Below, piece after piece: positions 54,351 to 63,115 of a stretch of 64,000 nucleotides of DNA. Origin of the DNA: Canibacter zhoujuaniae (lineage in GTDB: Bacteria; Actinomycetota; Actinomycetes; Actinomycetales; Microbacteriaceae). The translations under genes and the position numbers were made by a program. Within the stretch, counting starts at the first letter, position 1. Every line of letters begins with the position of its first letter. The DNA is taken from the NCBI RefSeq assembly GCF_011752005.1, contig NZ_JAAIJZ010000004.1, forward strand, positions 8,335 through 72,334, given 5' to 3'. The notes under the pieces were generated by a model. That model was not told the origin of the DNA and ran no database searches. It was given only the letters and a program-made list of their open reading frames with translations.

Positions 54351-54832
54351 TGAGCGGCCAGGGCGCACCAGATTTACGAGTAGACGCTACCGGAATGCGT
54401 GTTGCGATTGTTGCCGGCAGCTGGCATCAGGAAGTGACAGAGGCGATGATTGCTGACGCACTTGCCACGGTTGAGAGTGCTGGGGCTAGCGCTGATGTTT
54501 ATCGTGTTGCCGGCTCTTTTGAGCTGCCGCTTGGCGCGCAGGCGGCCGCCACCGCAGCTGTCGGCTATGACGCGGTGGTTTGCCTCGGCGTCATTATCCG
54601 CGGTGGCACGCCCCACTTTGACTACGTCTGTAACGCAGTCACCGACGGGCTGACAAGGGTGCAGTTGGATACCGGTAAGCCCATCGGGTTCGGTGTGCTG
54701 ACAACCGACAACGAAGAACAGGCCTTTGAGCGGTCGGGCTTGCCCGGAGCAGCTGAGGCTAAGGGGCGTGAGGCAGCCGAAGCCGCGCTGCACCTTGCCG
54801 TAACCCAGCGCCAGATTGCGGCAGCTGGTTAA
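54350..54832 (+). CDS. ribH: 6,7-dimethyl-8-ribityllumazine synthase
   Basis: The penultimate riboflavin enzyme, 160 residues, forming pentameric or icosahedral shells. AIVAGSWHQEVTEAMIADA, VAGSFELPLGAQAAA, CLGVIIRGGTPHFDYVCNAVTDGLTRV (with the active-site His) and GVLTTDNEEQAFERSG are conserved. It is the last gene of the rib operon, overlapping ribBA by one base. Confidence 0.96.
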   Translation: MSGQGAPDLRVDATGMRVAIVAGSWHQEVTEAMIADALATVESAGASADVYRVAGSFELPLGAQAAATAAVGYDAVVCLGVIIRGGTPHFDYVCNAVTDGLTRVQLDTGKPIGFGVLTTDNEEQAFERSGLPGAAEAKGREAAEAALHLAVTQRQIAAAG

Positions 54833-54897
54833 ACTACGGCTATAGCGCCGTGTGACATTCGATGTAGAAAAGTCTGAATTAGAGCGAGGAACAAACC

Positions 54898-56778
54898 GTG
54901 TTAGCGAAGCCAAAGACTGAAAAAGATCCGCATCGAGCCTCGGTGAAAGAGCTGCTGCCGTATGTTTTACAGCAGCGTAAACTGCTCACCATAGCGTTAG
55001 TGCTTGGCGCGTTGGCTGCTCTGCTGGCACTGGCGCAGCCGGTTTTGGTCGGCAAGATTATTGAACGCGTCCAAATGAGTGAACCGCTGGGCGTTTTGGT
55101 TGCTCTGTTGGTGTCCTGTGTGGTTGTCGGATCAATATTTTCTGGGCTTGAGCACTACACCCTGCAGCGTATGGGCGAGGGTGTTGTCTTGAATTCACGC
55201 CGCAACCTCATCAGGAAATTGGTTTTTCTGCCGATTCCAGAGTTTGATCGGCGTCGTTCGGGTGATCTTGTCAGCCGGATCGGTAGCGACACAACTGCGT
55301 TGCGTGCTGTGCTCACACAGGGGCTTGTTGAGGCGATAGCTGGCAACCTGGTTTTAGTTGGTGCTGTTATTGGAATGCTGGTTACTGACGCCGTGCTGTT
55401 CTTTGCGACCGCGGCGGTGCTAGCGGCAGCACTGCTTGTTGTTGTGGTGATTTCGGCGCGGATGCGACCGCTGATGACCGAGACACAGCAGCAGGTTGGT
55501 GACCTTGCGGCGGGGGTAGACCGTGCAATCTCGTCTATTCGCACTATTCGGGCAAACGGTGCCAGCGAGCGTGAGGCAACCCTGCTTGAAACACAGGCAG
55601 AAAAAGCATTCGGTTTGGGTCTGCGAGTGGCCCGTCTGTCTGCGCTGATCGTGCCGCTGTCGTTTATCGCACTGCAGCTGGTTTTCCTAGTTGTTATCGG
55701 TTTCGGCGGGTGGCGTGTAGCGCACGGTGACACCACAATTTCTGAGCTTGTGATGTTCCTGATTTTTGTTTTCCTGCTTGCGTCGCCACTCGGGCAGATT
55801 TTTGGCGCGGTGGCCTCAGTTAATGGGGCGCTTGGTGCGCTGGGGCGGATTCAGGAGGTCACACGACTCGACACGGAAACCGCAACAGATGCGCAGCTTG
55901 CGCCCGCGGGTGAGTTAATCCCGCTGTCAGAGGAGGATCCCGCCGCCGCGCATATCGAATTTTCTGATGTGCATTTCACCTACCGTTCTGCCGCACCCGA
56001 CAGAGTTGAGGCGCGCAGCCTGGTTGGGGGTCGGCGCGAACGCAACCAGTATCGCCCGCCGAAGATTGTGGAAACCCCGGTGTTGCACGGTGTGAGCTTT
56101 AGCGTGCCCCGCGGTAAACGAGTTGCTTTGGTTGGCCCCTCGGGTGCGGGTAAGTCAACGATTTTAGGGCTAATTGAACGTTTTAGCGATCCGGATAGCG
56201 GCGTTATCAGTTTTGGTGGAATCGACCTGCGCAATCTAGATCGTGCTGAACTGCGCGCACAAATCGGTTATGTTGAGCAGGATGCTCCGGTGCTTGCTGG
56301 CACAGTGCGCGATAACCTTCTGTTGAGTGCGCCGAATGCGAGTGATGCGGAGTGTGAAGCGGTGCTTAGGCAGGTTAACCTGGGGGGCCTGCTCGACCGT
56401 GCTGCAGCACAGGGCGATCTTGCAACCGGCCTTGATGCTGAAGTTGGCGACCAGGGCATCCTGCTGTCGGGCGGCGAGAAGCAGCGCCTGGCGATTGCCC
56501 GAGCTCTGCTGGCAAACACCCCTGTGCTACTGCTTGATGAATCAACCGCGAATCTTGATGGTGTTAACGAAGCTGCGATGCGCGACGCTATTAACGCTGT
56601 GGCTGCCGATCGCACTCTAGTGGTGATTGCCCACCGGCTCGCTACTGTTGTTGACAGTGATCTCATTATTGTTTTGGATGAGGGCAGAGTGCTCGGGCAG
56701 GGCACCCATAACGAGTTGATAGAGACGGTGCCGCTGTATCGAGAGTTGGCACAGCGCCAGCTTTTGGTGCGCGAGTAG
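54898..56778 (+). CDS. ABC exporter half-transporter
   Basis: A 626-residue fused permease-ATPase that works as a dimer. Six hydrophobic segments span about 30-300, with the coupling-type stretch RRSGDLVSRIGSDTTALRAV. The nucleotide-binding domain follows: Walker A VGPSGAGKSTILGLIERF near 417, Q-loop YVEQDAPVLAGTVRDNLL, signature LSGGEKQRLAIARALL, Walker B VLLLDESTANLDG, and the H-loop VIAHRLATV. The substrate (lipid, peptide or drug) is not readable. A GTG start follows AGAGCGAGGAAC. It stands alone after the rib operon. Confidence 0.92.
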   Translation: MLAKPKTEKDPHRASVKELLPYVLQQRKLLTIALVLGALAALLALAQPVLVGKIIERVQMSEPLGVLVALLVSCVVVGSIFSGLEHYTLQRMGEGVVLNSRRNLIRKLVFLPIPEFDRRRSGDLVSRIGSDTTALRAVLTQGLVEAIAGNLVLVGAVIGMLVTDAVLFFATAAVLAAALLVVVVISARMRPLMTETQQQVGDLAAGVDRAISSIRTIRANGASEREATLLETQAEKAFGLGLRVARLSALIVPLSFIALQLVFLVVIGFGGWRVAHGDTTISELVMFLIFVFLLASPLGQIFGAVASVNGALGALGRIQEVTRLDTETATDAQLAPAGELIPLSEEDPAAAHIEFSDVHFTYRSAAPDRVEARSLVGGRRERNQYRPPKIVETPVLHGVSFSVPRGKRVALVGPSGAGKSTILGLIERFSDPDSGVISFGGIDLRNLDRAELRAQIGYVEQDAPVLAGTVRDNLLLSAPNASDAECEAVLRQVNLGGLLDRAAAQGDLATGLDAEVGDQGILLSGGEKQRLAIARALLANTPVLLLDESTANLDGVNEAAMRDAINAVAADRTLVVIAHRLATVVDSDLIIVLDEGRVLGQGTHNELIETVPLYRELAQRQLLVRE

Positions 56779-56805
56779 CGCAAAACTTGGTAATCGCATC
56801 GGACT

Positions 56806-56847
56806 ATCGTGGGTGTTATATCTATTATTTGAAATAACACCCACGAT
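56806..56847. terminator. Bidirectional hairpin between convergent genes
   Basis: A perfect 14-bp stem ATCGTGGGTGTTAT with its complement and a 14-nt AT-rich loop, between the ABC exporter (+) and the surface protein (-). Confidence 0.82.
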
Positions 56848-56877
56848 TCCTGCCGGATTCACTGCGCCCTGCAGACG

Positions 56878-59418
56878 CTACCGTGTGCCGCGGCGTTTTT
56901 CGCGCTTCCCGATGCTTTGGCGGGTAAGCCCCAGCGCGCCAACTGCGGCAGCAGTTAAGAGCACAGCTAAGCCCATTAGCGGCGTCGCTGCGGATGCACC
57001 GGTTGCCGCCAACTTTGGGCTTGATGGAGGTGGCGTTGGCAGCGGTGGTGCGGGGGCAGGCGGTTCAGAAACTGTAGTCGTCTCGTCTGGAATTCCGCAC
57101 TTACCGCGGTGCACTCTAACCCACTCACCCGTGTCTGGATCTTGGATTTCGACGGTTTCAACCCAATAGAAGGTGCCGTAGCTTTGTGCCGTGACCGCGG
57201 GTGACTTAAACTCTCCAACGCCAGCAACCGGAATGGCCTCGGTGGTTGCAACCGGCTGCGCCTCACACACTGCATTAGGATTCTGCAACTCATCTGCCTG
57301 CCACAGCACAGGGTTGCCCTTGTTATCTACGACAGGGTGCCAGTCAGGGCCGTATTTAGGCTCTCCAGCTACCGGCTTTTTGAACAGCTCAAAACTGATG
57401 CGCGCGGGGAGATCCGGCAGCGATCCTGAAACGATAGCGGTGTCGTAAATTGCTGCCCTGAAATATCCCTGCGCCTGTGCTTTGGTTGCAACCTCGGGAG
57501 TGTTCACTTTGAACGTCTCCTCGGGTATGCCGTAGTCGTCACACCCCTCTTTGACTAACCCGCGCACTGTTTCGGGTTGATCCTCGCGATGCACGCACCA
57601 GACGAAGCTAATATACCCCTCACGCAGTGTGAGTGGAACGCGAAATTCAGCGCTCTCGACCGGGTCGTTAGGTGAGTTTACTAACACAGATAGAGGTTGC
57701 CCGACAGCGACAGCATCTGCTGGCACGGCACTCTGTCTTTGCGGTTTGCTTGCGCTGTAGTAAGCGATGCCGCTGAGGGTTACGGGCACACGGTTACCCT
57801 GCGCATCCTGCAACCAGCCACCGTTTTCAGGGTGCGCCGCAACCGCGTCTACAGTGGTTTCACCAATAGAGCGTGCAGTATCGCGAACCTTAGTTGTGAG
57901 TGTGAGCTCGGTGGGCACAGTTTGGCCTTCGGTGCGCTGCCCAAACCCGTCGGTGAAGAAATATTTTTCGGGAATCGCTGGCGCGCCACTAATACCGGCC
58001 TGACTGTGCGGCTCTAACACCTCGGGAAGCTGCTTTTCGTGCTCTATATTCCAGACCCAGGTGTAGTAGCCAGCTTCGTTTGCGATCAAATTATGCGTGT
58101 CAACAGAGTATGTGCCGGCACCCTGCTTGGGGTCTGAGGTCACCTCTGCATGACCTGCCACCGGGGCACCGTTTGGCACTGTCATCGAAGGGTTTAGTTT
58201 CGGGTCGCTCAAAAACGGGCCGTAGAGTGTGCCGGTGGCGTGAATTGGCGCATATATCGGTGTGCCGTCGGGGGAGTGCATTGTGCGCCACTGGTTCTGG
58301 CTCTCAGCGGCAGTGAAGAATGTAACCGTATCGCTAAAACTTGCTCCCCTTGCAACAAACTCGCTCTCCACCGCCGACGACAGTCCCGGTGACCAGAGGG
58401 TGTCCATTGTGGTGTAAATATCTTGCAGCGGTTTTGTTTCTTCGAGCGTTTCAGTGCGTGGCGGAGTTGGTTCACTGGTGACCACGCCCTGCATGCCGGG
58501 AATTTTTGAAACTCGGACAGTGCCCGGATAGACCGTGCGAGTCACTTTATTTGTTTGGGAGCCACTAAACGACATCTGGTAGTAGCGATTCCAGCCAGCC
58601 TCTGGCGGAGCTTCGCCCACAAACTCAAAGGTGGCCGGCGCGTTTAAAGGCTCAGAGAAAGTGTGCTCTGCCACAAGTTTGCCCTCAATTTTTAGTTTTC
58701 CGTTTGACACTTTAAGTTTGGTGGTGCCAGCCGGTGCGGTGATAGTCCCGGAATAGCCGCTAGCGCTTTTCACACTGAGCTGACCGGGGGTAAAGTCAGC
58801 GGTTGCGGTGTTTGAGGCGCGCACTGCAGCGTATGCTTCCGCAACCATTTGTTCGTACCGATTGCTGGTGTAGCCGCTTTTACGGGCGGTATCCAAGATC
58901 AAATTAAAGTAATCCCAATATTTACCGGTAACACCCAGCTGGCCGCGTAATTGCCAGACTGCTAACTGCACATCGGTCGCCTGCTGATTGTCTGCGGTTT
59001 GCCCCCATTTTGTGAGAATGTAGTTGAGCGCCTGGAGGTGCTCGCCTGTAACCGCAACCGACCCCATAACTGTGCCCGCAGCCGGGCCGTAATTCGCTAC
59101 CTCTTGCCATGCGGGAACATTAGTTACATTAACTGAGGCGGCATCCCCTCTACCAGTATGAATCTTGATGCCAATTTCGAGGCAGTAGTGCACAAGTTTG
59201 CTGCTGTCGATGTAAAAGCCGCCGGCGCCGATTCCACTTGGGCTGTAAAACCCGGGCCCGTTTTCAGCAGCTTGCGCGGCCGGCGCTGTGTGTTGCATGC
59301 CGAGCGGATCAAGCACGCTCCCGCCGCTAAAAGCGGCAGATCCCGCAATTATCGCGCCGCAGACTAGCAGAGCGCCGATCCGCCCCCGACTGTATTTATG
59401 TTTGGTCTTAGCCGTCAT
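56878..59418 (-). CDS. Sortase-anchored surface protein with possible thioester domain
   Basis: An 846-residue cell-wall protein. Signal peptide: basic start, hydrophobic 13-32, cleavage near AQAAE (about 51). The first domain (about 60-200) has VHYCLEIGI (Cys79) and ATDVQLAVWQL (Gln151), matching the Cys and Gln pattern of TED-type internal thioester adhesion domains. Beta-rich repeats follow, containing several FKVNTP and YYTWVW-like segments. The end is PAPAPPLPTPPP, the LAATG sorting motif, a hydrophobic helix and the basic tail GKREKRRGTR. It is probably an adhesin. It is convergent with the ABC exporter. Confidence 0.85.
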   Translation of the reverse strand: MTAKTKHKYSRGRIGALLVCGAIIAGSAAFSGGSVLDPLGMQHTAPAAQAAENGPGFYSPSGIGAGGFYIDSSKLVHYCLEIGIKIHTGRGDAASVNVTNVPAWQEVANYGPAAGTVMGSVAVTGEHLQALNYILTKWGQTADNQQATDVQLAVWQLRGQLGVTGKYWDYFNLILDTARKSGYTSNRYEQMVAEAYAAVRASNTATADFTPGQLSVKSASGYSGTITAPAGTTKLKVSNGKLKIEGKLVAEHTFSEPLNAPATFEFVGEAPPEAGWNRYYQMSFSGSQTNKVTRTVYPGTVRVSKIPGMQGVVTSEPTPPRTETLEETKPLQDIYTTMDTLWSPGLSSAVESEFVARGASFSDTVTFFTAAESQNQWRTMHSPDGTPIYAPIHATGTLYGPFLSDPKLNPSMTVPNGAPVAGHAEVTSDPKQGAGTYSVDTHNLIANEAGYYTWVWNIEHEKQLPEVLEPHSQAGISGAPAIPEKYFFTDGFGQRTEGQTVPTELTLTTKVRDTARSIGETTVDAVAAHPENGGWLQDAQGNRVPVTLSGIAYYSASKPQRQSAVPADAVAVGQPLSVLVNSPNDPVESAEFRVPLTLREGYISFVWCVHREDQPETVRGLVKEGCDDYGIPEETFKVNTPEVATKAQAQGYFRAAIYDTAIVSGSLPDLPARISFELFKKPVAGEPKYGPDWHPVVDNKGNPVLWQADELQNPNAVCEAQPVATTEAIPVAGVGEFKSPAVTAQSYGTFYWVETVEIQDPDTGEWVRVHRGKCGIPDETTTVSEPPAPAPPLPTPPPSSPKLAATGASAATPLMGLAVLLTAAAVGALGLTRQSIGKREKRRGTR

Positions 59419-59496
59419 CCCTATCTCCTTGCTGTTGGGGTGTTTTCCATAACCGTAGGAGAGGGTGGGCGGGCAAAATCAGCGCCTAAAAGAATC

Positions 59497-59530
59497 TGTG
59501 GATAATTTTCGCAGCTCAGATTTATCCACA
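59497..59530. promoter_or_regulatory. Inverted pair of perfect DnaA boxes
   Basis: TGTGGATAA (59497-59505) and TTATCCACA (59522-59530) face each other over 16 bp, with the dyad extended to TCTGTGGATAA/TTATCCACAGA. They lie in the 247-bp promoter gap between the divergent surface-protein and permease genes. Confidence 0.7.
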
Positions 59531-59665
59531 GAGCGTGCTAGCGATAGTGATCCAAAAATTTATTTTCAGAACAGCACACTATTTGGAAATATGCGTATAA
59601 ACTTACAAATCGGATTATGTTTTTGATCCTTGTCGACTGGTAAAGAAGCCGGAAAGGAGCGCGGA

Positions 59666-61048
59666 GTGGCGCAACAAAATGGTTCGCTAAAGCGCAACCT
59701 CGGGTTGTGGGCTATTGTTGGCCTCGGCCTGGGTTATATGACCCCAACTGTGGTGTTTGATACGTTCGCTATCGTGTCGGAAGACACACACGGGGCGGTT
59801 CCATCTGCGTATGTTATCGCTCTTGTCGTGATGGCTTTCACCGCGATTAGCTACGGCAAAATGGTGAGAGCTATTCCAAGCGCTGGCTCAGCCTACACCT
59901 ACACCCGTGAGTCGATGCACCCAAATGTTGGTTTCATGGTGGGCTGGGTTGCGCTGCTCGACTACATCATGCTGCCACTTGTGAACGTGCTTATTCTGCG
60001 CCAGTACATGGAGCAGCTGGTGCCGGCTGTAAACCCGTGGCTGTGGGTCTTCCTGTTTTCTGGAATTGTCACCGCTTCGGTCTACTTCACAATGAAGGGC
60101 ACATCAAACCTTAACTCCCTGCTGCTTGTTGGCGCGCTGATCATCATGGCTTCATTCCTTGTTATGTTGATCGGCCAGGTGCAGAAGGGCGCGGGCACCG
60201 GGCAACTCTGGACAGTGCAACCTTTTATCGGCCAAGACTTCGATTTCGTGAAGGTCGTTGCAGCAGCAACCGTTGTGTGCTTCTCGTTTATTGGTTTCGA
60301 CGCGGTAACCATGTATGCAGAAGAGGCAAAAAATCCAAAAATCATGCCGAAAGCGATCTTGCTGACTGTGCTGCTTGGCGGTCTGATCTTCTTAGTAGCA
60401 AGCTACTTTACCCAGCAGCGTTTCCCAGATAACTCAACGTTTGGCGATGTTGAAAACGCACTGCCGCAGATGGGTCAGCAGGTTGGCGGCGATGTATTCA
60501 TGTGGATCTTTACCGCAGCAGGTTTTGCGGCAACGATGGCATCCGCCCTTGCATCACACGCGTCAGTGGCCCGAATGCTGCTCGTGATGGGTCGCAACGG
60601 TGTGCTGCCGCGCAAATTCTTCGGTTATGTCTCACCAAAGACCAACACCCCAATCTACACAGTTCTTTTGGTGGGTGTTGTCACACTGCTAGCGGGATGG
60701 CTGGATCTTGAGTTCACCGCACACCTCATCAACTTTGGTGCGCTGATCGCCTTCACCTTCGTGAACTTGTCTGTGATCGCCTACTACGCCGTGCGTCAGG
60801 GGCGTCGCAAGACTCGAAAAGACATCATGAAGTACATTGTGATGCCGATTATCGGAACCGGTATGACGCTCATACTGTGGGTAAATCTTGAATCCGTATC
60901 GCTTATGCTCGGCAGCATCTGGCTGGCCATCGGGTTGATCTACTTGGTTTTCCTAACTAAGGGCTTTAGAACTCAACCAGCCGGTTTCGATGAAGCGCAG
61001 CCGGTAACCGGGTTTACCAAAGCGCAGACAGAGACTGCAGAGAAATAA
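59666..61048 (+). CDS. APC family amino acid/polyamine permease
   Basis: A 460-residue transporter with about 12 hydrophobic segments. The first helix region carries LGLWAIVGLGLGYMTPTVVFDTFAIV, the substrate-binding unwound helix of APC proteins, and FIGFDAVTMYAEEAKNPKIMPKAI is the conserved TM6-loop signature. Sequence flavour is that of the YhdG/PuuP-like importers; the substrate is unknown. The GTG at 59666 has AAGGAG six bases upstream and is preferred to an in-frame TTG at 59630. A terminator follows. Confidence 0.88.
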   Translation: MAQQNGSLKRNLGLWAIVGLGLGYMTPTVVFDTFAIVSEDTHGAVPSAYVIALVVMAFTAISYGKMVRAIPSAGSAYTYTRESMHPNVGFMVGWVALLDYIMLPLVNVLILRQYMEQLVPAVNPWLWVFLFSGIVTASVYFTMKGTSNLNSLLLVGALIIMASFLVMLIGQVQKGAGTGQLWTVQPFIGQDFDFVKVVAAATVVCFSFIGFDAVTMYAEEAKNPKIMPKAILLTVLLGGLIFLVASYFTQQRFPDNSTFGDVENALPQMGQQVGGDVFMWIFTAAGFAATMASALASHASVARMLLVMGRNGVLPRKFFGYVSPKTNTPIYTVLLVGVVTLLAGWLDLEFTAHLINFGALIAFTFVNLSVIAYYAVRQGRRKTRKDIMKYIVMPIIGTGMTLILWVNLESVSLMLGSIWLAIGLIYLVFLTKGFRTQPAGFDEAQPVTGFTKAQTETAEK

Positions 61049-61059
61049 TTTATTAAACG

Positions 61060-61103
61060 CACAAAGCCCCGCCAGTTTCATTTGAGAGTGGCGGGGTTTT
61101 GTG
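61060..61103 (+). terminator. Rho-independent terminator after the permease gene
   Basis: CACAAAGCCCCGCCA pairs with TGGCGGGGTTTTGTG over a 14-nt loop; the right arm ends in a T-run. Confidence 0.88.
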
Positions 61104-61184
61104 CTTGCGGGAGGCTTTGTGTAGCAGCGCAGGGCTTTAAAAGAAAAAGCCTCACCGCAGCAAAGAGATGCAGTGAGGCATCAG

Positions 61185-61269
61185 CGGAGGATAGGGGATT
61201 TGAACCCCTGAGGGCGTTAACCCAACACGCGTTCCAGGCGTGCGCCATAGGCCGCTAGGCGAATCCTCC
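61185..61269 (-). tRNA. tRNA-Ser (anticodon GGA)
   Basis: An 85-nt class II tRNA with a long variable arm. Acceptor GGAGGAT/ATCCTCC, anticodon loop CTGGAAC, T-arm AGGGG TTCAAAT CCCCT. The discriminator is G, as expected for serine. CCA is not encoded. Confidence 0.95.
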
Positions 61270-61311
61270 AGGTGTAGTGCCGCTTGCGACACACAACGTT
61301 AAGTTTAGCGA

Positions 61312-61746
61312 TTAATCGACTTCAATGCGCGCCGGCTGAGCGTTGTGCCACGAAATCGCTATGGCCGCGCCAAGGAACACAAACTGTAAAATCGCAAACG
61401 GGTTGCAGAGTGCGATCGCCATTTCAAGCGCGAAGGGGCTTGACCCTGGCGGCGCGGTGATCGCGGCGAGGGATCCATCAGCCTGCACATCGGGCACAGT
61501 GACGGCGAAGATTGCAGCGCAAAGCCATGAGAGGGCAGCGGAGACTATCACCCCCCGGGTTGTGCGACGCCCCGCGCGCGCAGTGATTGCCAGACGCCTG
61601 CTAAGCCACACAGAAACCAAGAGATAGGGTAGGGCGATACCCAAGGTATACCAGACGGTGTTTGAGCCGAGCAGCCCAAAGAGCGCGCGCCCGAACGCGA
61701 TGAAAGCAGCAAGCAGCAAGCCCATAGCGAGAACAGTTGTTTTCAC
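61312..61746 (-). CDS. Small four-helix membrane protein, unknown function
   Basis: A 144-residue protein with four hydrophobic segments (about 3-25, 31-48, 65-83 and 108-133) and basic loops (SRRLAITARAGRRTTRG). No family recognised. The ATG at 61746 has no strong ribosome-binding site. It lies between tRNA genes and is probably transcribed alone. Confidence 0.55.
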   Translation of the reverse strand: MKTTVLAMGLLLAAFIAFGRALFGLLGSNTVWYTLGIALPYLLVSVWLSRRLAITARAGRRTTRGVIVSAALSWLCAAIFAVTVPDVQADGSLAAITAPPGSSPFALEMAIALCNPFAILQFVFLGAAIAISWHNAQPARIEVD

Positions 61747-61856
61747 AGTAACTAGCCTAGCCGGTTGCGCAACACGCGCAGACGAAAAACTTTGCGTCTG
61801 ATTTGCAACTTTTCGTCGTTATCTGATATCTTAGACGAGTTGTCATAGACGCAAAC

Positions 61857-61928
<72 letters not shown>

Positions 61929-61969
61929 CTGGTCTTTTTGCAAAAGCTTTGCGCTTGAAAGGCCAACGC

Positions 61970-62043
61970 GGCTGAGTAGCTCAGTTGGTGAGAGCGCACG
62001 ACTCATAATCGTGAGGTCGCGGGTTCGAGTCCCGCCTCAGCTA
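61970..62043 (+). tRNA. tRNA-Met (anticodon CAT)
   Basis: A 74-nt cloverleaf: acceptor GGCTGAG/CTCAGCT (G-U at the first pair), anticodon stem CACGA/TCGTG with loop CTCATAA, T-arm GCGGG/CCCGC. It lacks the three G-C pairs of the anticodon stem typical of initiator tRNA, so it is read as elongator Met, though a CAT anticodon could also be a lysidine-modified Ile tRNA. Confidence 0.9.
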
Positions 62044-62052
62044 CCGTTTTGT

Positions 62053-62931
62053 TTACGCCCACAGCATTGGTGAGTCTTCTTCCTCCCATGCAGCCTCTAG
62101 CAGGTCAAGATCAAGATCGCAGACTACCGGCACGTGATCGCTGGGCCCCGCACCCTCCCGCTCTTCAGCTGCGATATAGCCGTTCGTGACGGCATCGGTA
62201 AAGCTGTCTGATCCGAAAATAAAGTCGATGCGCATACCGAGATTCCGCTCAAATTTAGCTGCCTGGTAGTCCCAGAAGCTGTAGCCGTGCGGTTGGTGCG
62301 GCCGCACAACATCTGTGAGAACGTCTGTGAATTTTGCAAACTCGGCTCGCTCACGCTCTGAAACGTGGGTTGAAGCACCGGGAATAAACGCTGGATCGCC
62401 CATATCTGCCGCGGTTGGGGCGATATTCCAGTCACCCATCAAAGCAAGCGGTAGGTGCGGATCAGCGGCCAACCACGCGTGCATTTGCTGTCTGAGGGCC
62501 TGCAACCATTCGAGCTTGTATTCATAGTGGGGGTTGTCGAGTGCGCGGCCGTTTGGCACGTACAGCGACCAGAGACGCAGTTCCCCGACGGTTACCCCGA
62601 GTGCGCGCGCCTCTTGCGGGAGGCCGTTTGGGCCTGTGCCTTGCACAGTTTCTTGCCCTTTGACTGCTTTACCAAAACCGGGCATGCCGTCGAAAGCTGT
62701 GGTTATGTCTGTCATCTTGTGGCGGCTCGCAAAGGCGACGCCGTTCCACTGGTTGAGACCGTGTGCCACAACCTGATAGCCGGCATCCTCAAACGCTGCG
62801 ACCGGAAACTGATCGGGGCGACATTTGATCTCTTGCATTGCTAGCACGTCGATATCATCGCGCACCAGGTAGTCGACAACCCTGCCAACGCGGGTGCGGA
62901 TAGAGTTCACGTTCCAAGTTGCAATGCGCAT
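62053..62931 (-). CDS. xth: Exodeoxyribonuclease III (copy 2)
   Basis: An AP endonuclease/exonuclease of 292 residues. MRIATWNVNSIRTRVGRVVDYL with catalytic Asn, VLAMQEIKCRPDQFP with metal Glu, LALMGDWNIAPTAADMGDP and the terminal GPSDHVPVVCDLDLDLLE with Asp-His are the exoIII signature blocks. It is closer to classical XthA than the copy at 49.3 kb. Its 3' end abuts tRNA-Met on the other strand. Confidence 0.94.
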   Translation of the reverse strand: MRIATWNVNSIRTRVGRVVDYLVRDDIDVLAMQEIKCRPDQFPVAAFEDAGYQVVAHGLNQWNGVAFASRHKMTDITTAFDGMPGFGKAVKGQETVQGTGPNGLPQEARALGVTVGELRLWSLYVPNGRALDNPHYEYKLEWLQALRQQMHAWLAADPHLPLALMGDWNIAPTAADMGDPAFIPGASTHVSERERAEFAKFTDVLTDVVRPHQPHGYSFWDYQAAKFERNLGMRIDFIFGSDSFTDAVTNGYIAAEEREGAGPSDHVPVVCDLDLDLLEAAWEEEDSPMLWA

Positions 62932-63003
62932 AACTTCGAGGTTAGTCGATTTTGCCCGCTACGGTAGCTGCACCGCTTAATCCTTGTCAGCACGCAGATA
63001 CAT

Positions 63004-63052
63004 AAGTAAGAGCCTGACCCCGGGAAAGTTTCCCAGAGTCAGGCTCTTACTT
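63004..63052 (-). terminator. Terminator after the repeat-rich surface protein
   Basis: A perfect 15-bp stem AAGTAAGAGCCTGAC with its complement, around a loop that contains a further GGGAAA/TTTCCC pairing. It lies 64 bp past the stop of the surface protein gene at 63116. Confidence 0.85.
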
Positions 63053-63115
63053 GGTGTGTTGTGTGCAGCCGGCCGATCTTAAAGGCCGACCGGCTGCGCA
63101 ACAGTCACAGGCGTT

